DNA from: Proteles cristata cristata
Taxonomy: Eukaryota > Chordata > Mammalia > Carnivora > Hyaenidae
Direction of reading: 5' to 3'
Assembly (NCBI GenBank): GCA_017311185.1
Contig: JAESUZ010004912.1
Span: 1 to 64,000 of the forward strand
Length of the DNA: 64,000 nt
Part shown: piece by piece, positions 45,656-57,700 of the stretch
Layout of the letters: the number at the start of each line of letters is the position of its first letter
Position numbering within the stretch: position 1 is the first letter of the stretch
Program-made: the position numbers and the translations under genes
Notes under the pieces: generated by a model
Told to the model about the DNA's origin: nothing
The model's database searches: none
What the model saw: only the letters and a program-made list of their open reading frames with translations

Positions 45656-45713
45656 ATGCTGGGGCCTCGGCTGCTGCTGCTCCTGTCCTGGGGGGGCGCC
45701 CTGTGCAGTGCTG
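45656..45713 (+). CDS. MUC6: MUC6 exon 1: start codon and signal peptide
   Basis: MLGPRLLLLLSWGGALCSA, a standard signal peptide, ending in phase 1 at GCTG|gtgagt. The start context CGCGTCATGC is weak (pyrimidine at -3), but the Leu-rich core follows at once and the TATA box sits at a suitable distance. Confidence 0.9.
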
Positions 45714-48700
45714 GTGAGTGGGGGCCCGCAGGCCATGCCACAGGGGCGGACAGATGCCCACTGCGCCGGCGTCAGGCTGGCCACGAGGACGCTGATGGAG
45801 GGGAGGCCCCTCCCTGCTCCGTCGCTGTCCCACACTCGCCGAGGCCCCGGCCTCCCCAGGGAGCAGAGGACGGACATACAGTCTCTTCAACAACAGTGGG
45901 GGCAGCGGGAGGCGGGCACACTGGGCACAACGGTGCTGCCTGGGGCTCTGCTGTCCACGCTGGGCCCCGGGACCAGAGGGCTGTAGGGTGTAGGGAGCAG
46001 GGCAGGGGCCTCGTGGGAGCTGGAGCCCCGCTCCATGGACCCTATGAACAGAAGAGCCACAAAGTGGGCTCCGGGCCTCAGTTTCCCCATCTATAAAAGT
46101 GGAGGAAACCTCTCCCCCTTTGTGTGGCTACCGTGAGGATTAAAGGAGGGCGTTGGAAGGGGGCACGTGTCAGGGCCCAGGGCCACCACCACTGTTGCAG
46201 AGGCTCAGAAAGGGCCGCCACACCCCAGAACCCACCCAATCTTCTCGCTCAGGCCCATGGAGCCCGGACCTTTCCTCCTCCCTCACCCCCACCCCCCTTG
46301 GTTGCTTCCACTAACCACCCCAGACACCGATGCCACAGGCTGAGGGCAGCACTCACTCCTGTCCCCAAGCCTGGAAAGGCGCCAACCCCAGGGGTCCCAC
46401 AGTGGCCCGGAGGCCGCAGACCCCAAGTCCTCCGCGTCTTCTCTCCTCTGCCCAAGAGCCCAGCACGACTGGTGCCTCCTCTCTCCCTAATCCTTGGGTC
46501 TGCTGCTCCCTCCCTGGCGGGCCCTCAGCCCGGGGGCCAGGGTGTGGGTCCTGGGGGTGAGCTAGGAATTCCTGAGCCCAGTGGGTCTCCCCTAGGCCCA
46601 GCCCACCCCTTCCCTCCCACAAAACCTGTCCCTCACCCTCGTGGCTCTGAGCACTCAGGACTCCTGCCCAGCCACGGGCCACCTGCCTGGGCCCGTCTCC
46701 TCTGAGACCCAGACCCAGAAGCACGACAAGAAGGGAGACAGCTGGGAGCTGGCTCGGGTGGGGTGCAGGCCTGCAGGTGCGGCAAGTGGCTGTAGCTCTG
46801 GTGAGCCGTGGGGTCCAGCTGTGAATGTGGCGGGCCACGTCTGTCCACGTTTCTGCCAACGCTCTGAGCACCAACTCCGTGAAGGTGCTGGAGGAGGAGG
46901 CGGGCTCTGCCCTCCTGGATCAGAGACTGAAAAAGCACAAGGTCAGACGCAGGAGGCCTGGCGTGCCTGGGGCTTGGGGTGGGCGCAGGAAGAGGCTGAG
47001 CCACGCTGGGGTGTAGACGGGACGGGCAGGGCGGGGTCGCCAAGCTTGTAGAAGGAACAGCGGTGCTCTGGTGGCCCCTGGCCTGTCCGGGGGCTGGGGA
47101 AGGTCGGGGGGAGGGGGGGAGCTCGCCGCTCTGCAGACCCTATGAGGCCGGGGCAGGGGCAGTGCCTGTCCGAGTGGGAAGCACAGATGCCCTTGGCCTG
47201 CCTCCGGAGGGCTTCAAAGGAGCCTCTGCTGCCAGTGGTGGGGGGTCCAGTGATGGGGGGCCCAGTGGTGGGGGGCCCAGTGGTGGGGGGTCCTGCTGAG
47301 ACAAGGCCGGAGGACTGGAGGCAAGATGGGGCTCAGGGAGGCTGGCACAGGGCGACAAGAAGGAGCTGGTGTAGTAGCCACTTCAAGTGGGGACCACGAG
47401 TGACCCACTGTGGGGGGGGCAGAGAATACAATGGACGTGTCCTGGGGGCAGCTGTGAACTGAGGAGGGGCAGACACGGGGACCTGCGTGGGTGACGCCAT
47501 GGAGGAAGGAGACCCAGGCACAAGCGTCACCGGCCCACGGGAACCGGAGCAACACAGCCTGGGTGCCACCTGCCCCATCTGGGGACCCCGCGGCCACCAG
47601 GCAGAGTCCCCAGCCCCTGGTATCGCCCAGAGGCCCAGGAACATGGCAGAGCCGGGGCAGAGGGGCATGGGGAGTGGGCAGGCTCAGGCGCCCCGACAGA
47701 CATGGCTGCGGAAGGTGGGAGCCACGGCACAACTGAGGGCCCGAGTGGGTGTGAGGGGTGGGGGAGGAGGGCTGCGGAGGCCACGGCCCACAGGTGAGCC
47801 CGCTCCCCTGCCCCTCCAGCTGTCCCTGGAGCCGCCAGCACGGTCAGCGATTCCTGCCCCTGCAGTCACGTGACTGACTGCACCTGGGCGTTTCTCTAGC
47901 CGTGGTCACCATGATCCCAAGACTAAGAGACTACCCGCGAGGAAGGAAGTAGAAACATGGCTGCTTTTGGGGGCTGGTAGAGGGAGCAGCTCCCTGGGGA
48001 CACGCTGGGTGGGGTGCAGCCAGACAGACGGACGCCCGGACAGCTGCCTGCCGACTCCAGGCCGGCTCGCCTCCGAGGCGCAGCTGTCGGGGGGCAGCTC
48101 TCTCCCCAGGTCTCTGCTTAAAGCCCACAAGCCCCTCCCGCACGCGGCCCACATGAGAGCCAGGCTGCCCGTCTGTCCTGCGTGGGGGGCTCTCTCTGTT
48201 CAACCTGGGGAGGCCCTGCAGCACTGCACCCGGCCGGCCCAGGCAGGGACCCCGTGCACATGTGACACATGACCTGGCCGGGCTGGTCAGAGGGCGTGAG
48301 GGGCAGAGCCAGGGCCAGCAGCCTCTGAGCTTCCGCCACTCGGCTCCTGGCCGACAAGCTGCACCCGGATAGCACTGAGCACAGCCTCTGTCCACACAGG
48401 CCTGGACGACGCCTCCTTTGTGCACCCAGGCCTCCAGGACTCCCCAAAGACAGGTGAGGGCCAGAGGCGGCCTCCCGTCCTGTCCTGCAGAGCTGCTGGG
48501 AGCACCCAGCCCACAGACCTACCACAGGATGGCCGTGGTCTGGGGCTTCCACGAGGGGAACCGAGCTACAGAAAGACTTAGCCGGCCCCTCGCCTGGAGG
48601 GGACCAAGCCCATGCTGCCGGGGGTGGGAGGGACCTGCGCAGGGGCTGTGCTGCGGCTCTGTGCCCCGCGCTCCCCAGGGCTGGTGATGCCTTGGTGCCC

Positions 48701-51700
48701 GTAAGGCCTGGGAGGCAGACCCAGCCCAGAGCCGGCGTGGCATCGGGGCGCAGGCAGGGGCTCTTTCCCACCCACACCAGGAGGGCCTGGAACTTAGCCA
48801 GGGGCCCAGCTCGTGGGGTCAAGACCCCCATGCCCGCCCCGCCAGCCGGGAGCACACAGGGCTCCAGGACCCCGCCCGCTATGCCCACAGATCCGGACCA
48901 CGGCTGGTGCTCCACGTGGGGGGCCGGACACTTCTCCACCTTCGACGGCCACGTGTATGACTTCCCGGGAACCTGCAACTACGTCTTCTCTGCCACCTGC
49001 AAGGACACCTCACCCGCCTTCAGCGTCCAGCTGCGGCGAGAGCCCGGTGGGAACATCTCCCGGGTCATCGTGGAGCTGGGCGCCTCGGTGGTCACCGTGC
49101 AGAAGGCAGTGATCTCCATCAAGGATGTGGGGTAGGCCACGTGGCCGGGGTGGGAGGCTGGGCAGGCAAGGGGCTGCCCCTGACCACTCTCGCCCCACAG
49201 GGTCGTCAGCCTGCCCTACGCCAGGCACGGGCTCCAGATCACGCCCTTCGGCCAGAGCGTGCAGCTGGTGGCCAAGCAGCTGGAGCTGGAGCTGGTGGTC
49301 CTGTGGGGCCCGGGCTCTCACCTCATGGTGAGGAGGCTGGCGGGGCGGAGGGACGGGGGCGGCCGTCCCAGGGTGGCACGCTGACCGGGAGCCTGGCGGG
49401 ACCGGGCTTCCCCCACCTGCTCGGCGAGGGCCCGGGGACCCCTGAGGGCAGTGCCCACCTGCCCGCCCACCCACAGGTGCTCGTGGAGAAACGGCATGGG
49501 GGCAGGCTGTGCGGTCTCTGCGGAGACTTCAACGGCGAGCGGACAAACGAGTTCCTGAGTGAGGACGGTAGGTGTGGGCCGGGGCCCCGCACCCCCCCAC
49601 CCGGAGGCCCGGCCCCACGGTGCTGACCCTGCTCCGCCCCCTACCCCTAGGCGAACTCCTGGAACCCCACATGTACGCCGCCCTCCAGACGCTGGATGAC
49701 CCCAATGAGATCTGCACCTACGAGGCCGTCCCCGGCCGCTGGGACCCACAGGCAGAGCATGTAGGTGAAGTGGTGGGGACCCCAGGGGCCATGGTAGCCC
49801 TTCAGCCATGGTGGCAGTCGATCTGTGGGGTCTAAGGGCATCTCAGAGGCCAACAACACTCCTAGCCTTCTAAGACTGGTGTGGGATTGGCCTTGACCCC
49901 ATGACCCTGAATGGCCCTCTACCCAGGCCCAGACTTGCAGCCGGCTGCTGACCCTGGTGTCCCCCGAATGCAACGTGCCCAGAGAGACATTCGTCCTGAG
50001 CTGCCAGGTAGACATGGCCGCATGTGTCCCGCCGGGCCGCGAGGACTGTAGCTGCGCGACGCTGTCTGAGTACTCACGCCAGTGCAGCATGGCTGGCCAG
50101 GCCGTCAGCAACTGGCGGGGCCCCAGCCGCTGCTGTGAGTCCTGGGGAAGGGCCCCGGATCCCCGCCTTGTCCATGACACGGAAAGAGCCTGGGTGGAGG
50201 AGGGCTGGGCTAAGTCGGGGGCCAGGGCGGGGCAGGCGGTGCGGGTGCTGGGGTGCCCCTGCGCCTCTGACGGAGGGTGCGCGGGCCTGCAGCGGTGGGC
50301 CAGTGCCCAGCCAACCAGGAGTACCGGGAGTGCGGCGAGGCCTGCGCCAGGACCTGCTCCCACCCGCAGCACGCCTGCTCCAGCTTCTGCACCTTCGGCT
50401 GCTTTTGTCCGGAAGGTGAGAGCGCCCGCTCGCCCCGGGATCCCTCAGAACTTGCCCTGTCCCGCTCCAACACATCAGAGCCAGGCCTGGACTTGCCCCG
50501 GGGAAGGGAAGGGCTTGCTCCCTCCCGCCCCCACAACCCAGCAGGCCCTGTGAGGAGGGTCACTGGCTGCACAAGAAATTGCTAGAAGACATGGGATTTG
50601 ATCTGACCAGGAACAGCACCTGGCTCTGGGCACACTGGCAGGGGCGGGGCGGGGGAGGGGTGGTTACAGGTGCAAGCAGCGGATGGGGTCAGGGAACAGG
50701 AGCCGGGAAGGGCTGCCCAGCCAGGAGGACATCGAGCCACAGGCCTAGAAAACCCGTCTCCTGCAGATACGGTGCTTGATGACATCTCCAAAAACCACAC
50801 CTGTGTGCCAGTCACCCAGTGCCCGTGCATGCTTGGCGGGGTGGTCTATGCCCCTGGGGAGGTCCTGACTTCTGCCTGCCGGACCTGGTAAGGGCTGGGC
50901 AGCTTGACGGGGCGTGCGGGCAAGATGGAGACGTTGGGGGGATACAGGGGTTACGGGGCAACCTCAGCCCTGGAGATGGCCACCTCTGCCAGCCTGGAGC
51001 GTCTGGGAGTGCCAATTGGGTCATGCCCTCCTGGTCTGCAGCCAGTGCACCATGGGCCAGTGGAAGTGCACAGAGCAGCCCTGCCCCCGACGATGCTCCC
51101 TGGAAGGCGGCTCCTTTGTCACCACGTTCGATGCCAGGCCCTACCGCTTCCATGGCACCTGCACCTATATTCTACTCCAGGTAGGATGCGCCGCTACGGG
51201 GGGGGGCACTAGGGGTCGCCACAGCGGGGGGCACACTGAGCACCCCCAGGCCATCTGTGCTGAGCCACATCTCCCTCCTAGAGCCCGCAGCTCCCCGATG
51301 GGGGGTCCCTCATGGCCTTGTACGACAAGTCTGGGCACTCTCACTCAGAGACCGCCCTCGCTGCTGTCATCTACAAGTCCGGCCAGGTAAGGCCGTGCCA
51401 TCGTGCAGCCGCTGCGCTCACCCCAGGTTCCCAAGCTTTTGCATCCCTGCTATGTCCCAGCTCCCGCTTCATCCGGCCTGGCCTGCAGGACGGGAGGCCT
51501 CCCCCGACTCCCAGCACCCTCATGACTCAGCCACCCTCCCTCCAGGACAAAATCGTGATTTCCCAGGACGAGGTCCTCACCAACAATGGAAACGTCAAGT
51601 GGCTACCATACAAGACTCGTATGTCCTTAGCCCCTGCCCATCACCTAGGGCCTCACTGGGTGCGAGCCCCAAAGTGGGCTGCTTCCTGAGCCCCCTGTCC

Positions 51701-54700
51701 CCCCAGGCAACATCACGGTCTTCAGGCAGACATCCACCCACCTCCAGATGGCCACGACCTTCGGGCTGGAGCTCGTGATCCAGCAAGAGCCCTCATTCCA
51801 GGTGTATGTTACCGTCGGGCCCCAGTTCAGAGGCCAGACCAGAGGTGAGCCCCCCCACCCACCCAGCTTGGTCAGAGCAGAGAAAGGGCCCAACAGACCT
51901 TTGCACGTCCAGCACTCCCAGGTGGCCCCCCTGTCCAGGCTGGCTCCCCCAGGTGGCAGCCAGTGATAGCCACACACCCAGGGCATGGTGATGGGGGGAG
52001 ACGGGCTTCGGAGTCTGGGTCAGGGCAGGAGCGCAGCTTGGCCCCCACTCACATCCCGGCCGGCGCAGGGCTCTGTGGCACCTTCAATGGGGACACGACA
52101 GACGACTTCATGGCCAGCACGGGCATTGTTGAGGGCACCGCCTCGCTCTTTGTGGATTCCTGGCGGACGGGGAACTGCCCAGCCTCGCTTGAGCGTGAGA
52201 CTGACCCGTGTTCCATGAGCCAGCTCAACAGTAAGTGCCAGGCCCCGGGAGGCCCAGGGTGGGCATGAGGCCCAGGCCGGGTAAGCGGGAGACCCATGCC
52301 ACCCCTGTCCCCCCAGAGGTGTCTGCAGAGACCCGCTGCTCAGTGCTGGTGAGGGAGGGCACGGTGTTCGCGAAGTGCCACGCCACGGTGAACCCCAGGC
52401 CCTTCTACAAGGTGGGCAAGGCCTGCGGGCCAGCGGGGGACCCAGGGTGTTGGTGGGGCTGGACCCCCGACTAGCATGTCCTCTCCACCTGCAGAGGTGC
52501 GTGTACCAGGCCTGCAACTATGAAGAGACGCTCCTCCACATCTGCGCTGCCCTGAGCGACTATGCCCGCATGTGCGCCACACGGGGCGTCCTGCTGCGGG
52601 GCTGGAGGGGCAGCGTGGACAACTGCAGTGCGTGCTGGCGGGTGCAGCCAGGGGTGGGAGGGGCCCAGTGCCATGCGGGGGGCAGGGGTCACAACAGGTG
52701 CCCCCAGTGCCACCGAGCCTCCCCTGAGGGCCTGACCCCAGTCCCCCCACAGCCACCCCCTGCACCGGCAACCAGACGTTTGGCTACGACAGCCGGGCCT
52801 GCGGCCGCACGTGCCTATCACTATCTGACCACGCTGCTGAGTGCCACCCAAGTGCCGTGCCCGTGGATGGCTGCAACTGCCCCGAGGGCACCTACCTCAA
52901 CCACAAGGCCCAGTGCGTACGCAAGGCCCAGTGCCCCTGCCTTCTGGATGGCTCCAAGTTTATCCTCGCTGACCAGTCCGCCATGGTCAATGGTGTCATC
53001 TGGTGAGCAAGGGGGTCCCCAGGGGGACTGGCCCGCACCAGCCTGTAGCCCCCAGCCCAGGGCCCGCGTGCTCACACAGCCCCTCTCTTGCAGCTACTGC
53101 ATCAATGGGAGGCTGAGCTGCCCGGGACGGCCGCAGATGCTCCTAGGTAAGTAGCTGCGCGAAGGCCGGTGGGACTGGACGGCCACATGCTGCGGCCCCT
53201 CTGAGTATGCCTCACCCCAGCTCCCCCCTCAACTTCCCTGCAGCCACCTGCTCGGCCCCCAAGACCTTCCAGTCCTGCAATCAGTCTTCGGAGAGCACGT
53301 TTGGGGCAGCCTGTGCCCCTACGTGTCAGATGCTGGCCAGTGGCATCCCCTGTGTAAGGCTTGGGGCAGAGGGGCAAGGACGGTCCCCTGAGGGCAGACC
53401 CCACCGGACAGCCTGTGGGGAACACTGCCCAGGGCCTCTCCCTGGACCATAAGAGGAGTTTCACAAAATCCCCAGGGAAGGCAGGGCCATGCTATCTCTC
53501 TGTCCCCATCAGGCCATGATAAGGGTGGCTGGTGCCCAAAGGGGTCAGGAGTGGCCCTGGTGGCCAGGCCTCCCACCACTTGGGGAAGGGTCGTAACAGC
53601 TCAGCAGTGACACAGAAGCACCAGAACCTTGCTCAGAGAAAGACCTGGAGCAGGCATACCCGTGGGGACAACCGGGAGGCACACTGGGGGTCTCAGAAGG
53701 GCCCGGGGCCTCTGGCTACAGGAGGCAAGGCCAACCTCCCAGGAGCCGCTGATCCTCCCCCTACAGGTACCCACCAAGTGCGAGCCCGGCTGTGTCTGTG
53801 CCGAGGGGCTCTACGAGAATGCCAGGGGGCAGTGTGTACCCCCCGAGGAGTGTCCATGCGAGTTTGCGGGGGTCTCCTACCCCCGGGGCGCCGAACTCCA
53901 TACTGACTGTAAGACGTGGTAAGCCACAGCCTTACCCTGGAGACCCTGGTGGCCTGCGGGTGTCCCTGGGTCATCCCCGGGATCTCCTACCAACCCCACC
54001 AAGGTGAGGGGCCAGTGGGAACGCACGTATGGCCTGGGCCCCCCTGGAATGCCACAGCGCCAGCTTCTCTCCCCAGCACCTGCTCGAGGGGGAGGTGGAC
54101 ATGCCGGCAGAGCGCCCAGTGCTCGTCCACCTGCACCCTGTATGGGGAGGGCCATGTGGTCACCTTTGACGGGCAGCGCTTCATGTTTGATGGCACCTGC
54201 GAGTACATCCTGACGACAGTAAGGCTCCGCCCTGGGACTCGGGCAGCGGGGGCCACGGGGCCACGCGGCGGACGCCTCCTCAGCACCCCCTCCCCACAGG
54301 ACAGCTGTGGGGCCAACAACTCCCAGCCCAGCTTCAAAGTCCTGACAGAGAACGTCGTGTGTGGGAAGTCAGGCGCCACCTGCTCCCGGGCCATCAAGAT
54401 CTTCCTGGGGGTGAGCGGGCCGGGTGGGGCCTCCGCACACTTCAGCCACCAGAGCCCCAGGTCCTGGCTGCTGGGTGCCGCCATGTCTGCACGGCAGACA
54501 GCAGCATCTCCTGGAGCTGGACAGTTCTGCCAAGGGATGGGGGGAGGGGTGCTTCTCTCAGAAGCCTGATCCTCAGCCCCTGGTGCAGTTTCCACCACAT
54601 TCTGGAATGTTCGGCCCATGTTCCAGAGGGCAGGCCCCCAGCACAGAACTGGCCCAGCACAGATGCATGCCCGTCCTGCCTCAGGGAGCCCAGGCAGGGG

Positions 54701-57700
54701 ATGTAGAGCCCAGTGACACTTAGCAGTCACCGAGAACTGGGGACAGGCGGACTCATGACAGCCCCGCCCCCAGGGCTTGAGCATAGTGCTGGCGGACAAG
54801 AGCTACACTGTCAGCGGGGAAGACCCCCACGTTCACTTCCGGGTAAAAACCGGCTCCCTAAACCTGGTGCTGGATGTCACCATCGGCAGCAGATACAGCC
54901 TGACCTTCGTCTGGAACAAGCACATGAGCGTCTACATCACGATCACGCGTGCTGCACAGGTACAGGCGCTGCCCCAGGGCCCGGGTCAGCCTGCAGGGCA
55001 GGGGCAGTGCCCAGCCTGACGCCAGGCCCCCCACAGGATGCGCTGTGCGGCTTGTGTGGCAACTACAATGGGAACATGAAAGACGACTTCGAGACACGCA
55101 GCAAGTACGTGGCATCCAATGAGCTGGAATTTGTCAACTCATGGAAGGAAAGCCCACTGTGCGGAGACGCCAGCCTCACGCTGGACCCCTGCAGCCTCAA
55201 TGCCTTCCGCCAGGCGTGGGCAGAGCGCGCCTGCAACATCATCAACAGCCAGACCTTTGCCGCCTGCCACAGTCAGGTGGGCCTCCCCCCCGCCCCCCGC
55301 CCTGAGCGTGCTCCTTGGACCTTGGCCTGGGTGCTCCACCCCTGAGCACACTCCTCAGACCCCCCTGGCCCAGGTGGGAGCTTGGGGCAGGCTCTGAGGG
55401 CCCCTTCCCACAGGTGTACCGCCTGCCCTACTATGAGGCCTGTGTGCGAGACACGTGTGGCTGCGACACCAGCGGGGACTGTGAGTGCATGTGCGACGCG
55501 GTGGCCGCCTATGCCAAGGCCTGCCTGGACAAGGGCGTGTGCGTGGACTGGAGGACCCCCGACTTCTGCCGTGAGTGCCCTGCTGCTGTCTGCAAGGCTG
55601 CCTGGATGCAGTGCTCTCCCTGGGCAGGCCTGGGTGCAAGCAGCACCCCCAGACTCCCCGTTCGGGCCCCCTGACCAGGGCACCAAACGCCTGACAGATG
55701 CCCCTTCCCCCAGCTGTCTACTGTGACTTCTACAACAGCCACCAGCCAGAGGGCAGTGCGCCCCAGCACAGCCAAGAGGGCAGCTGCACGTGGCACTACC
55801 AGCCGTGCCTCTGCCCTGGGCACCCACAGAGCGTCCCGGACACCAACGTTGAAGGTACAGGCCAAGAAAGAGGTCTGAGCAGAGGATGGACCGGGAGGAG
55901 GACAGGGTGTTGAGGGGAGGGGACAGAGGGGACCCCTGCATCCAGGCTTCTGGGGAGAGGCCGGGACTGGCTGTGGACAGAGAGGAGAGGGACCCTCCAG
56001 ACTATCTTCTCTGCACCCCCTCCCCAGGCTGCTACAATTGCTCCCAGCACGAATACTTTGACCACAGCAAGGGGACCTGCGTTCCCTGCGGTAAGCCCCA
56101 TCTGCCGCTCAAGGCCCCCCGTGCCCACCGGCCCCTGCACACCCTTCCTGCAGCCTCCCATCTAGGGCCCCCAGGGACCCGGGCAGCCTGAGCCTACTCA
56201 GTACAAACAGGAAATGCCTCCCCTCCTCTCCCCAAACATCGACCCACCCAGTCCCCCAGACCCACCCATACCAGCCTGCTGGCCGGACCAGGCGCGGAAC
56301 GGGAGTCCGCGGAGTACTCGGCACCAGGGTATTTGGCACCAGGTCGCCCAGATGGCTGCCTTATGGTGGGATGGGACAGGGAGAAAGGGGAGGGTGGAGG
56401 CAGACAGGGGCAGGGCCCTGGGCGCCTCTGTGGCCGCACCCTCCCCCTGGGTGTGCAGGCACTCCTCATGGCTCCTCTTCCCGCAGCACCGCCGCCCACC
56501 ACGCCGAGGCCCATCACAGGTGATTGCACACACTTTAGGTGCCAAGGTGAAGGGGGCTCTCCTCAGCTCCACCCCGGCTCGGCAGGGGTCTGTCTGTCGG
56601 GTTGGGTGCCGAGGGGGTGTCAGACACTCCCGTTCCCTGTCCCCGAGTCCCCAGCCAGTGGATGTGGGGTGGGGCAGGGAGCTCACCAGTGTGACCAGCG
56701 GGGACCGGCCAGGAGGTCACAGGGGAAGGGACATGTGAGTCTGCGCGTTGGCTGGGCCCCCACAGCCTGGGCAGCCACTGAGAACAGCAAGGCTGATGGG
56801 GAGCTCAGGGTGCAGGCTAGGGGAGGGGCCCTACACCTCACCACTGAGAGAACATTCCAGAATCCATGTTTAGCACAGAGACCCTGTTTACCACAGAAAA
56901 CCGAGCCATTGGTTTCCACCAAAGACTTACTTCAGGAAAACCTTGTCACAGAACTTGACCATTCCCTGCCACCTTATACTATTCAACGAAAATATGTATG
57001 ACACGGCACAGAGAGGGTCCCCTGGAGCGGACACGAGTCCTGCATGCAGCCCGCCCCAACCGACATGGCACAAACCTGTGTCCTGGCAGCCGAGAAGCCA
57101 TGTTACTATTAGCAAGGGTGGGGGGATGGACAGGCAGTGGCCCAGCAAGCACGTAGTTAATGAAAACGCCACTGAAGGCACACAAGCCAGGCCAGTCGAG
57201 GTAGGACGCATGTGAGTGGAGGCGGGGGGTGGGGGGGCTGGATAGAGCCCCCCACGGGCTGCGGCAGGGGCAGGGACCTCAGGGCCAGGGGAGAGAATGC
57301 ATGCAGGGCTGGAGGCATGTTCTGGGCTCAACCCCCTGCAGAGTCTCCGCAAACCACCTCCGCCATCACCGCACGGCCCACCTCAGCAGCGGCTCCAACG
57401 AGCACGACCAAGTCAACGGCCACAGGACCCATGGTGACCCAGGCCACGACAAAGCCCACAACACTCACACCCAGCTCAGCCACGCAATCCACAGCTCGGT
57501 CCACGGAGCACACTACAGCAGTACCGCCAACCCCACAGACGTCAGAGACCTCCGTGGAGCCCACACGTAAGCATGCCCGACACACTGGGCCCCAAAGCTT
57601 CCAGGAAGCACAGATGCCCAGACAGGACCAGAGCCGCACGGGGCACGTTGAGAGACAGAAGTCCAGGTCAGGCCACGAGGAGGGAGGTACCACAAAACAC